Below, piece by piece: positions 1 through 5,453 of a stretch of DNA of 5,585 nucleotides. The notes below the pieces were generated by a model that saw nothing but the letters and a program-made list of their open reading frames with translations, ran no database searches and was not told where the DNA came from. A program made the translations under genes and the position numbers. The DNA comes from Clostridiales bacterium (GTDB lineage Bacteria > Bacillota > Clostridia > Lachnospirales > Lachnospiraceae), in NCBI GenBank assembly GCA_019418195.1, contig DYCJ01000006.1:11987-17571 (forward strand), written 5' to 3'. Every line of letters begins with the position of its first letter. Within the stretch, counting starts at the first letter, position 1.

Positions 1-198
1 GAACTGCACCCTGAACTGCTGCTCTTTCTTCCCCGCCGTATCCCGGATCCAGTCTCTCATATACAGGAACCATACCGGGATGAGAAATGGAGCTGCCGCA
101 AATGTACCGTAGAAAACATATAATATCAACAGAAAGACTGCCGTCGTCTTTATTACTCCAAGGATATACTCAGACTTCTTTATATCCTGCAGCCACAA
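1..198 (-). CDS. tadB: TadB-like type II/IVc secretion F-domain protein, N-terminal part (cut by window edge)
   Basis: This is the 66-residue beginning of a protein that continues beyond the left edge. TadB-family proteins form, with TadC, the inner-membrane platform on which the TadA ATPase assembles Tad pili. The visible part has a short polar start, a hydrophobic stretch at about residues 11-46 (through VFLLILYVFY and PFLIPVWFLY), then a basic segment running into KKEQQFRVQF. That matches the usual TadB layout of two N-terminal hydrophobic segments followed by a charged linker before the T2SSF domain. The frame has no ATG. The best start I see is TTG at 198-196, preceded by GGGAG at 207-203 with a short 4-nt spacer. 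It would overlap the end of the upstream tadA gene by 29 nt. The frame is closed upstream by a TGA at 231-229. The family call rests on position after TadA and on sequence pattern; the T2SSF domain itself is outside the window. Confidence 0.72.
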   Translation of the reverse strand, partial: MWLQDIKKSEYILGVIKTTAVFLLILYVFYGTFAAAPFLIPVWFLYMRDWIRDTAGKKEQQFRVQF

Positions 199-1384
199 GT
201 TTCTCCCTGTTTTTGATCTCGCCAGCTTTCACAAGGCTTCCTTCAATTTTTTCATCCTTCATCCCCTCCTCTCTGAATTCATACAAAGTCTCTGTCCTGA
301 TCCTGCCGTCCCTGCAGTCAAGTACTTCCTCAACCTTAAGGACTCTCCTGCTCTTATCCCGAAGCCGTCCCAGATGGATAATGATATCCAGTGCAGAGGC
401 GATCTGCCTCTGGATTGCCTGGAGCGGAAGATCAATCCCCATCATCATCATAGTCTCAAGTCTGTGGAGCATATCGGCCGGATTATTGGCATGTCCGGTA
501 GACATAGAGCCGCTGTGTCCGTTCAGCATTGCCGAAGAGATCATATCCACAGTCTCCTCGCCCCTTACTTCCCCGACAATGATCCGGTCCGGCCTCATCC
601 TGAGAGCCGAGCGGATCAGATCCCGGATCGTCACCGCGCCTTCCCCTTCCAGGTTGGCGCCTCTGGCCTCCAGACGCACCAGATTATCCACACCCTGTAT
701 CTGTAATTCGGCATTGTCCTCGATGGTTATGATTCGCTCCTCCTTGGGAATATAATCCGACATTGCATTGAGAAATGTGGTCTTCCCGGCTCCGGTCCCG
801 CCACTGACAAAGATGTTATATTTTGCTTCCACAAGTCGGCGGATAAACTCTGCCGCCTCTCTCGTAAGGCTTCCCATCCGGATAAGCTGCTCCATCGTGA
901 TCGCTTCTGACGGAAATTTCCTGATCGTCATGATCGGTCCGTTCACAGCGACCGGTTTTAATACTACGTTGACACGGGACCCGTCTCTCAGCCTGGCATC
1001 CACAACAGGCGAAGATTCATTCACATACCTGTTTGTCTCCCCTACGATCTGCTGAATGACATCGCAAAGCCTCTCTTCTGAGATAAAATGTCTGTCCGTG
1101 CGGTACAGCCTTCCGCCTTTCTCATAGAAAATATTCTCTGTTCCGTTCACCATGATCTCTGTTATGGAATCATCCTCGATCAGATCCTGAAGAATATCCA
1201 GGCGTCGAAATGCATTAAATAATTCCCTGCTGATACGTATCTTCTCGCTCAGAGGCAGGAACTCCTCTTCCGCCGCCTCCTCGATGACTGCAAGGATGAT
1301 CTCCTGAAGTTCTTCCTCCCCCGTTTCCCTTGTCATGTCCAGACGGAGCATTACTTTTTCATACAGCAGTTCCGACTTTATCAT
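170..1384 (-). CDS. tadA: TadA/CpaF-family secretion ATPase of the Tad pilus system
   Basis: This is a 404-residue cytoplasmic hexameric ATPase of the type II/IV secretion superfamily, which powers assembly of Tad (Flp, type IVc) pili. The N-terminal helical region covers about residues 1-60, followed by the N-terminal sensor-like domain (ITEIMVNGTENIFYE, 74-88). The RecA-like core has a Walker A GGTGAGKT (195-202), an Asp box TIEDNAELQI (220-229), a Walker B region around RIIVGEVRGEE (267-277) and a His box STGHAN (295-300). All key residues are present, so the enzyme looks active. The length is typical, with a slightly extended charged C-terminus after about residue 370. The start ATG overlaps the stop of the upstream gene as ATGA (1384-1381), with only a weak Shine-Dalgarno, so translation is probably coupled. 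The N-terminus from VMLRLDMTRE onward looks like that of CpaF homologues, which supports this start. PilT/VirB11 relatives share motifs, but the neighbours point to Tad. Confidence 0.96.
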   Translation of the reverse strand: MIKSELLYEKVMLRLDMTRETGEEELQEIILAVIEEAAEEEFLPLSEKIRISRELFNAFRRLDILQDLIEDDSITEIMVNGTENIFYEKGGRLYRTDRHFISEERLCDVIQQIVGETNRYVNESSPVVDARLRDGSRVNVVLKPVAVNGPIMTIRKFPSEAITMEQLIRMGSLTREAAEFIRRLVEAKYNIFVSGGTGAGKTTFLNAMSDYIPKEERIITIEDNAELQIQGVDNLVRLEARGANLEGEGAVTIRDLIRSALRMRPDRIIVGEVRGEETVDMISSAMLNGHSGSMSTGHANNPADMLHRLETMMMMGIDLPLQAIQRQIASALDIIIHLGRLRDKSRRVLKVEEVLDCRDGRIRTETLYEFREEGMKDEKIEGSLVKAGEIKNREKLVAAGYKEV

Positions 1385-2427
1385 TGCGCTGTCCCAGCCC
1401 TTTCCGTATCATGACGCTTCTTCTGCATCTGCTTTTTCACTGTACGGCTCAGGATATCCCCGTACCCTGTTGTCCGCAGATTTCTCTCGTATTGTTCCAG
1501 CTTGGCCATAGCCGCACTCTCCCGGATATAGGGCGTATAGACTCTTGAGCAGTTCCGCAGGATATCATAGAGTCCGTCAATGCAGTCCCCCAGGTCCAGA
1601 ATGACTACTTCGTAAATACACTTTTCAAGGATCTGATCGAACAGACTGATCCATTCTTCTCCTCTGACTGATCTCATATCTGACTCATTTTCCATCGGCA
1701 TGATGAAATCCATCCCTCCCAGTCTGCCTGCCATAGAGCTGATCTTAAGTCCGTGATCTGCTCTCTCCTGTTTCATGCAATAGATCAGATCTCCCAGATC
1801 GTATTCTGTCTCCTCCGGAAAATAATAACCGCCGCCTGCATATCCCTCCAGGTTGATATAAAGTACCGGTACCTGCTCCGAGAGCTTCTCTCCCAGCCGT
1901 ATTGCAAATCTTGTCTTTCCTATCCTGTGCACAGGTGAATACACACCGATCAGCCCTCTCGTCTGCAGGCTGCCCCGGAAATCAGCACTCTTGGTTTTAT
2001 CCTGTAAATCCACAGCTTCCGGCTCGTCCCGGATACGTTTCCTGCCATTTTTCTGTACGGAAATACGTCTGTCCTGTATCTTGATCCCGCTTTTGATCTG
2101 ACTTAATATCTGACTTGCAGACTGATAACGAAATATGGGGATCACATTATTCTCCGCACGCTCTTTCATTATGTCTGTAAGTACAAAAATCCTTTGTACC
2201 TTAGACAGATCATCGATCTTTTCCCTGTATTTCTCCCCGATCAGCAGGGCCTCTGTCTCTTCTGCCCCCATAAATTCCAGCATTTTTGCAGGATCGTGAA
2301 AAAGATGGAACTGATACTCTCCCGAGAGCTGTTCCGACAGGATTGCAAAAAGATGTTCGATGTAATCCTCCTGCTCATCACAGACTACAAAACTGCCTGA
2401 CACATTTCTTCTCTTTTCTTCTGACAT
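1381..2427 (-). CDS. CpaE/TadZ-like P-loop protein of the Tad operon
   Basis: This protein has 348 residues from the ATG at 2427. In the family, CpaE/TadZ proteins are MinD/ParA-like and place the Tad apparatus in the cell. The N-terminal part (about residues 10-110: SFVVCDEQEDY, EALLIGEKY, RIFVLTD) resembles a degenerate receiver domain. A charged linker (about 120-155) leads to a ParA-like domain. Its P-loop is YSPVHRIGKT (163-172), with IGKT kept but the KGG signature lysine absent. A Walker B-like strand EVVILDLGD follows at about 273-281. The stop overlaps tadA by 4 nt. The start is uncertain. ATG 2427 has no nearby Shine-Dalgarno (AGGAG lies about 20 nt upstream). GTG at 2508 would add 27 residues that do not look like family sequence. 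GTG at 2403 follows a purine-rich AGAGAAG and would begin just before the conserved SFVVCDE. I am confident of the gene, less so of its exact 5' end. Confidence 0.88.
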   Translation of the reverse strand: MSEEKRRNVSGSFVVCDEQEDYIEHLFAILSEQLSGEYQFHLFHDPAKMLEFMGAEETEALLIGEKYREKIDDLSKVQRIFVLTDIMKERAENNVIPIFRYQSASQILSQIKSGIKIQDRRISVQKNGRKRIRDEPEAVDLQDKTKSADFRGSLQTRGLIGVYSPVHRIGKTRFAIRLGEKLSEQVPVLYINLEGYAGGGYYFPEETEYDLGDLIYCMKQERADHGLKISSMAGRLGGMDFIMPMENESDMRSVRGEEWISLFDQILEKCIYEVVILDLGDCIDGLYDILRNCSRVYTPYIRESAAMAKLEQYERNLRTTGYGDILSRTVKKQMQKKRHDTERAGTAQ

Positions 2428-2540
2428 AATCTGAATTTTGCCGCGATCTCCTGCAGCACGAATAAAGATAATGAATGCCGGCTTTCCCTCAGGCCGACAT
2501 ATTGACACCGCTTGCTTTCCCTCAAAAGCCGGTGTGACAT
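2385..2540 (-). CDS. possible 51-residue leader ORF overlapping the TadZ-like gene
   Basis: An ATG at 2540-2538 is preceded by CAGGA (2554-2550) with a 9-nt spacer. This is a better ribosome binding site than any candidate start of the downstream TadZ-like gene. The frame runs 51 codons to a TAG at 2387-2385, past both the 2427 and 2403 candidate starts of that gene. The peptide starts MSHRLLRESK, is rich in Arg, Lys and Ser, has three cysteines, and has no recognisable domain, signal peptide or clear membrane segment. A repeated LRES in the peptide reflects an 11-bp direct repeat in the DNA. It begins about 20 nt after the predicted transcription start. It could be a coupling or leader ORF whose translation delivers ribosomes to the TadZ-like start, or simply chance. 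The overlap and absent family signature keep the confidence low. Confidence 0.22.
   Translation of the reverse strand: MSHRLLRESKRCQYVGLRESRHSLSLFVLQEIAAKFRLCQKKREEMCQAVL
2478..2535 (-). other. tad operon leader with two mutually exclusive hairpins
   Basis: The plus-strand segment AAAGCCGG (2525-2532) can pair perfectly with CCGGCTTT (2478-2485). An overlapping segment AAGCCGGTGT (2526-2535) can instead pair, with one bulge, with ACACCGCTT (2505-2513). Both pairings use the same strand of the leader, so only one can form at a time. The second would bury the candidate GTG start at 2508-2506. An 11-bp direct repeat, GCTTTCCCTCA, occurs at 2481-2491 and 2514-2524. These are sequence observations; a regulatory switch is only a possibility. 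Confidence 0.3.
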
Positions 2541-2567
2541 CAGGTGAATTCCTGTTGTGTAAGACGC

Positions 2568-2596
2568 ATTATAAATGGCGGATTTTAATTTGTCCA
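2568..2596 (-). promoter_or_regulatory. SigA-type promoter of the tad operon
   Basis: On the minus strand there is a -35 TGGACA (2596-2591, one mismatch to TTGACA), a 17-bp spacer and a perfect -10 TATAAT (2573-2568). The predicted transcription start is near 2561. That leaves about 130 nt of leader before ATG 2427, or about 50 nt before GTG 2508. The site lies between the bofA-like gene and the first tad gene, so the tad operon probably has its own promoter. The -35 falls inside the loop of a perfect inverted repeat. Confidence 0.72.
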
Positions 2597-2616
2597 GAGC
2601 AAAAATAAAATCCGCC
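2577..2616. repeat. 11-bp inverted repeat straddling the tad promoter -35
   Basis: GGCGGATTTTA at 2577-2587 is repeated as its perfect reverse complement TAAAATCCGCC at 2606-2616. One mismatch and three more pairs extend it inward. The arms flank the -35 hexamer (2591-2596), and the left arm lies in the -35/-10 spacer. Arm centres are about 29 bp apart, close to three helical turns, which would suit an operator for a dimeric regulator. As RNA it would form a stem just downstream of the bofA-like stop. On the minus strand the following sequence (ATTTATAATG) lacks a proper U tract. On the plus strand GATTTTTG follows, but no plus-strand gene ends here. An operator is my preferred reading, and a weak terminator for the upstream gene is the alternative. 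Confidence 0.6.
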
Positions 2617-2632
2617 GATTTTTGTAAAAAAC

Positions 2633-2866
2633 TCACAAAATCTGATAGCACATAATCCCGTAAAGGAGCCCGACGCCCGGAATTCCGAGGGTTCCGGATG
2701 TCAAAAAAGACACTGCGTTCAGTCCCACATTAATTGAAGAATCAGGCGGGATCACATACTGATTTATAAAAAATATCAGAGCCATTCCCACTGCCGCCCG
2801 TATAAAAAAATTTACTGCGGCCGATATGATTTTCTTTCCCAAATGATCCGCACCCTTTCCTGTCAT
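2633..2866 (-). CDS. BofA-family small membrane protein (pro-sigma-K processing inhibitor family)
   Basis: This is a 77-residue protein with two hydrophobic segments, at about residues 13-38 and 48-76. The second contains SGTLGIPGVGLLYGI (57-71), the glycine-rich GxPG..LLY signature of BofA-family proteins. In Bacillus, BofA sits in the forespore outer membrane and, with SpoIVFA, restrains the SpoIVFB protease that matures sigma-K. Many Clostridia carry BofA-like proteins whose roles are not established, so I do not assign a sporulation role here. ATG at 2866 is the only start, since an in-frame TGA lies a short way upstream and no GTG or TTG intervenes. Its Shine-Dalgarno is poor (AGAG directly against the ATG). 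TTG at codon 9, behind AGGAAAGG, is an alternative. It lies 73 bp after the DUF4173 gene with no clear terminator between them, so it may be read from that operon. Confidence 0.82.
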   Translation of the reverse strand: MTGKGADHLGKKIISAAVNFFIRAAVGMALIFFINQYVIPPDSSINVGLNAVSFLTSGTLGIPGVGLLYGIMCYQIL

Positions 2867-2900
2867 CTCTATACCACTGCAATGATTTCCGCCCCGTCAG

Positions 2901-2917
2901 TGATACATCCTGATACA
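2901..2917. repeat. short tandem repeat TGATACA x2 upstream of the bofA-like gene
   Basis: TGATACA occurs at 2901-2907 and again at 2911-2917, a 10-bp period placing both copies on one face of the helix. It lies in the 73-bp gap between the DUF4173 gene and the bofA-like gene, 35-51 bp before the ATG. No good promoter is visible beside it. The rest of the gap holds a short CCGG-GGT-CCGG hairpin after the DUF4173 stop, without a T tract. Confidence 0.3.
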
Positions 2918-2939
2918 GTTTATCCCGGACCCCGGCTAT

Positions 2940-4484
2940 TTATTCTCTCTCTGACAGCCATTCTTCCGCTGCTTTTCCTGCGGCTGCACGGGAATAATTC
3001 CACTCACGCAGAGACATTCTCTGATTCTCTCCGCTTATCTCCTTAAAATAGTTTTCCACATCTGTCGCCATGCCGCTGCCTTTTATATCCTGGACATCGA
3101 TACGGGCAATCTCTCCGGCCGCATCTTCCGACAAGCCATACATCAGATAATACAGATCCGTTTCTTCCTCATCCTGCGCATTTTGGATATTATACCGCGC
3201 AATCATGGCATCCGGATGGCTGAAAGAAAACAGGATATAACAGACGGACACAACCGCGGTGATATAGCGGAACAGCATAAAATCTTTTTTGAAAATACTG
3301 TATATCACGCCGAAAAAGATGATCATAAGTACTGCAAGGAACCAGAGCACAAGCACTCTCAGAAAACTGAGATCATATTCATTCACATAAAGTACCATAC
3401 GATATGCCGCTGAAAGTATCATGATGCAGGTACATACGGAAATCACGGTGAGCAGGGTTTTCAGCATCCTGTTGTCTTCAAATATTTTTGCACACACAAG
3501 TACTGTCACAAAGTTGATAATGCTGACAAGTAAAAGCTGCCAGAATCCCTGATGTGCATACTGTGAATAAGTGACTCCCTCAGGCAGACCGGAATCCAGT
3601 CTGAGAAACAGAAATAAAATCTGGATTCCTGAGTAGAACACATACACCGCCGCCATGATCCCTGTAAAAGTTATCCCCGTGATATAATTGGAACTTCCCG
3701 TTTTTTTCACATCTTTTCCGCCCAGGTTCATTTTGAAGAGACCTGCAAAAAAAGCATACAGAGAAGCCATGCCAAACAAAAATGTAAAAGCAATGCCGAT
3801 GAAATTTCCAAAGTCAATATTCCTCATAAAACGGAACGGATTCAGGAACCGGAAAAGTCCGTTGAAAATCTGTAAAAATATTTTATCTGACATCATGAGC
3901 AGAGGGAGTACAATGATGAGCATAAGCAATGCCGCCAGTATTCCCAGCAGTACGGGACCGGCATTCTTCCATTTCATTTTCCGGGCACCGGTATTTTCTT
4001 TTGGAGTATCCTCAGTACAGTCTGCCCCGTCAGCTTTGATTTTAACTTCAGTATTTTTTCTGTTTCCGCGGAAAAGTTCGCCCACGGATATGATCCATGT
4101 CCACAGCATGATAAAGAACTTTTTCACATATTCCGTAAATCCCCATTCACTGTCTTTATATAACTGATGCGCCATTCCCATCATAAAGAGAAGGATGATC
4201 CCCACACTGTTGAAAAAATGGAAAAACCCGCTGTCCGTCAGCACTGTGGATATCCCAAGCAGCAGAATACCCACAAAATACCTCAGAGTTCCTTTTTGAA
4301 AAGTTATCCCGGCTTTCCTGAGGAAAAGTACGGAAAACCAGAGTGAAACCGCCGTTATCACCGGAAATGTTATCCCCGAAAGATTGCGGTACAGACAGAA
4401 TGTAAATAATACTCCGTAGATCAGACTCATGATGAGAAACCATCTGCGTTTCTCCCTCATCCTCTGAATAAAGATGCTATCCAT
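2940..4484 (-). CDS. DUF4173 (DUF4153-type) multi-pass membrane protein
   Basis: This is a 514-residue integral membrane protein with about 12 hydrophobic segments, spread over residues 14-137 and 176-422. A hydrophilic loop of about 35 residues (NRKNTEVKIK onward) separates an N-terminal five-helix block from the rest. A soluble C-terminal tail of about 90 residues follows. Family-like motifs are YSQYAHQGFWQLL, RMVLYVNEYDLSFLRV and DAMIARYNI, which match the DUF4173 pattern. No biochemical function is known for the family that I can state. The start is decided by the ribosome binding site: AGGAGG (4496-4491) directly abuts the first ATG (4490), leaving no spacer, but is 6 nt from the ATG at 4484, which I therefore prefer. 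The gene overlaps the end of the upstream regulator gene by 8 nt, so the two are probably coupled. It looks intact. Confidence 0.9.
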   Translation of the reverse strand: MDSIFIQRMREKRRWFLIMSLIYGVLFTFCLYRNLSGITFPVITAVSLWFSVLFLRKAGITFQKGTLRYFVGILLLGISTVLTDSGFFHFFNSVGIILLFMMGMAHQLYKDSEWGFTEYVKKFFIMLWTWIISVGELFRGNRKNTEVKIKADGADCTEDTPKENTGARKMKWKNAGPVLLGILAALLMLIIVLPLLMMSDKIFLQIFNGLFRFLNPFRFMRNIDFGNFIGIAFTFLFGMASLYAFFAGLFKMNLGGKDVKKTGSSNYITGITFTGIMAAVYVFYSGIQILFLFLRLDSGLPEGVTYSQYAHQGFWQLLLVSIINFVTVLVCAKIFEDNRMLKTLLTVISVCTCIMILSAAYRMVLYVNEYDLSFLRVLVLWFLAVLMIIFFGVIYSIFKKDFMLFRYITAVVSVCYILFSFSHPDAMIARYNIQNAQDEEETDLYYLMYGLSEDAAGEIARIDVQDIKGSGMATDVENYFKEISGENQRMSLREWNYSRAAAGKAAEEWLSERE

Positions 4485-4695
4485 TTTCATCCTCCTTTAC
4501 ATACTCAAGGATATCTCCCGGCTGACAGTCAAGAGCCTTGCATATCGCATCCAGTGTGGTAAACCTCACCGCTTTCGCCTTGTTATTCTTTAATATAGAC
4601 AGATTCGCCATAGTAATATCCACTTTATTTGCAAGCTCCGTCACACTCATTTTTCTCTTAGCCATCATGACATCAAGATTTACTACAATTGCCAT
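4477..4695 (-). CDS. small XRE-family (Cro/C1-type, YozG-like) transcriptional regulator
   Basis: This is a 72-residue protein that is almost entirely one helix-turn-helix domain. Helices 2 and 3 lie at about residues 17-38 (SVTELANKVDITMANLSILK), followed by FTTLDAICKALDCQPGDILEY, the classic C-terminal pattern of this small Cro/C1 group. It has no ligand or dimerisation domain, so it probably acts as a plain DNA-binding dimer. AGGAGG followed by an 8-nt spacer supports the ATG at 4695. That Shine-Dalgarno contains the TAG stop of the preceding DUF2975 gene (4710-4708), and the gene's own end overlaps the DUF4173 gene. Proteins of this type commonly sit beside DUF2975 genes. Control of this operon is an inference, since no operator was identified. 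The start region has many closely spaced methionines, but the one chosen has the best site. Confidence 0.94.
   Translation of the reverse strand: MAIVVNLDVMMAKRKMSVTELANKVDITMANLSILKNNKAKAVRFTTLDAICKALDCQPGDILEYVKEDENG
4485..4500 (-). promoter_or_regulatory. ribosome binding site that fixes the DUF4173 gene start
   Basis: On the minus strand the order is GTAAAGGAGG, then ATGAAA, then ATGG. The AGGAGG core (4496-4491) touches the first ATG, so initiation there is unlikely. The second ATG, two codons later at 4484, has a normal 6-nt spacer. The site lies inside the last codons of the regulator gene. Confidence 0.75.
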
Positions 4696-4707
4696 TTTTG
4701 TCTCCTC

Positions 4708-5160
4708 CTATATCGTCAGATCATTCTCTTCCTTATAACGTACCGCTTCGGAAAATACGAGACTCAGCACATGGCTGAATATTCCCGCGATAAAGAATGT
4801 GAGGACAATGATAAATGTGGCGGGCGTCGGAAGGATAAATACCTTGATAAGAAAGAGCACTGCTATTACAAATGCAGCTTTCCCCATTACTTTGAGGCTT
4901 TTTGTATTACTGTCCACAAAGCAGTTTCTTTCTAAGACCGTAGTTATCATCTTTTTCAACCGCCATACAATAATAAGCCCGCAGACTGCAGATAAGAAAA
5001 AGACGATCAGCATGGAAATATAATGATCCGCAAAATCAGCGGAGTAATATTTTCCTGCGAGCTTCAGTGTATAGGGAAGTGATACTGCCACAAGGATACC
5101 TGAGTAGAACATGAAATTCAGCAGGTACTTTGTGAATATGACTATCCTTTTCTGATCCAT
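4708..5160 (-). CDS. DUF2975 domain-containing membrane protein
   Basis: This is a 150-residue protein with four hydrophobic segments, at about residues 12-32, 48-67, 93-110 and 113-134. The family-like region ERNCFVDSNTKSLKVMG joins the second and third. The C-terminus ends in RYKEENDLTI, the closing motif typical of DUF2975 proteins. No enzymatic or transport role is known to me. AGGAG with an 8-nt spacer precedes the ATG at 5160, so the start is secure. It is the first gene of the operon, about 40 nt from the predicted transcription start. Its TAG stop forms part of the next gene's Shine-Dalgarno. Pairing with a small XRE regulator is a recurrent arrangement for this family, so the membrane protein and regulator probably belong to one small system. 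Whether the protein senses something or modulates the regulator cannot be read from sequence. Confidence 0.92.
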   Translation of the reverse strand: MDQKRIVIFTKYLLNFMFYSGILVAVSLPYTLKLAGKYYSADFADHYISMLIVFFLSAVCGLIIVWRLKKMITTVLERNCFVDSNTKSLKVMGKAAFVIAVLFLIKVFILPTPATFIIVLTFFIAGIFSHVLSLVFSEAVRYKEENDLTI

Positions 5161-5207
5161 AATGACATCTCCTTTAAATGTATTAGTAAAATCTGGTATC
5201 TGAGTGT

Positions 5208-5237
5208 ATTATATGGTGTGGTAATATTATTTGTCAA
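5208..5237 (-). promoter_or_regulatory. consensus SigA promoter of the DUF2975-XRE-DUF4173 operon
   Basis: On the minus strand there is a perfect -35 TTGACA (5237-5232), an 18-bp spacer and a perfect -10 TATAAT (5213-5208). The start of transcription should fall near 5201, giving a leader of about 40 nt. Upstream sequence (5238-5290) is very AT-rich with A and T tracts, like an UP element. The regulator encoded by the operon may act here, but I see no convincing palindrome over the promoter. Confidence 0.82.
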
Positions 5238-5300
5238 TATATTTTTATTGATTTTCGATAAATTAGAGTTGTTTTTCAATAAAAAATGGTAAATTGCAAG

Positions 5301-5420
5301 CCGAGAGTCCCGTTTGTATTCCAAAACTCCCGTTTTGTAATTTAAAGTCCTGTTTTGTAAGCGAGATTCCCGCTTTGTAAATGAAAATCCCGTTTTGTAA
5401 GCAAGATTCCCGGATTTTCA
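5301..5420. repeat. six direct repeats of exactly 20 bp in a divergent promoter region
   Basis: The units start at 5301, 5321, 5341, 5361, 5381 and 5401. The second half of each carries a core close to TCCCGTTTTGTAA and the first half varies. Copies at 5321 and 5381 match the core best. The 5341 copy has TCCTG, the 5361 copy has CGCTTTG, the 5301 copy lacks one T, and the last is degenerate (TTCCCGGATTTTCA) and contains the likely -35 of the rightward promoter. A period near two helical turns with a conserved core and variable filler is what multiple regulator binding sites on one DNA face look like. The core loosely resembles LytTR-type sites such as the Clostridium VirR box (CCCAGTTNTNCAC). 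That resemblance is by eye only, and no LytTR gene is in the window. Confidence 0.85.
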
Positions 5421-5443
5421 TTCGCACATGGATATGTTATAAT
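5415..5443 (+). promoter_or_regulatory. rightward extended -10 promoter just after the repeat array
   Basis: TGTTATAAT at 5435-5443 is an extended -10 (TGN plus a perfect TATAAT). Seventeen bases upstream the -35 position reads TTTTCA (5415-5420), a weak match lying inside the last 20-bp repeat. A weak -35 behind tandem sites suggests an activator-dependent promoter. Transcription should start near 5450-5451 and run rightward out of the window. Confidence 0.62.
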
Positions 5444-5453
5444 ACGTTCAGCA

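Noticed and set aside
87..755. Long plus-strand open frame antisense to tadA
   Set aside because: It lies opposite a well-supported ATPase gene, is rich in Ser, Leu and Ile as expected of an antisense frame, and shows no domain or ribosome binding site.
2577..2625. Plain rho-independent terminator for the bofA-like gene
   Set aside because: The stem is good, but on the minus strand it is followed by ATTTATAATG and not a U tract. The T run lies on the plus-strand side, where no gene ends. An operator role fits the promoter overlap better, though not exclusively.
2926..2939. Terminator after the DUF4173 gene (CCGG-GGT-CCGG hairpin)
   Set aside because: It has a 4-bp stem with a 3-nt loop and no T tract after it, too weak to call.
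3688..4167. Plus-strand open frame of 159 codons
   Set aside because: It is antisense to the DUF4173 gene. Its composition follows the complement of membrane-helix codons, with no supporting start signal.
4156..4443. Minus-strand open frame of 95 codons inside the DUF4173 gene
   Set aside because: It is in another frame of a gene with clear family motifs and has no independent start signal.
5301..5420. CRISPR array
   Set aside because: The period is only 20 bp with an imperfect core of about 13 bp. There are no separate unique spacers of 25 bp or more, and no cas genes nearby.
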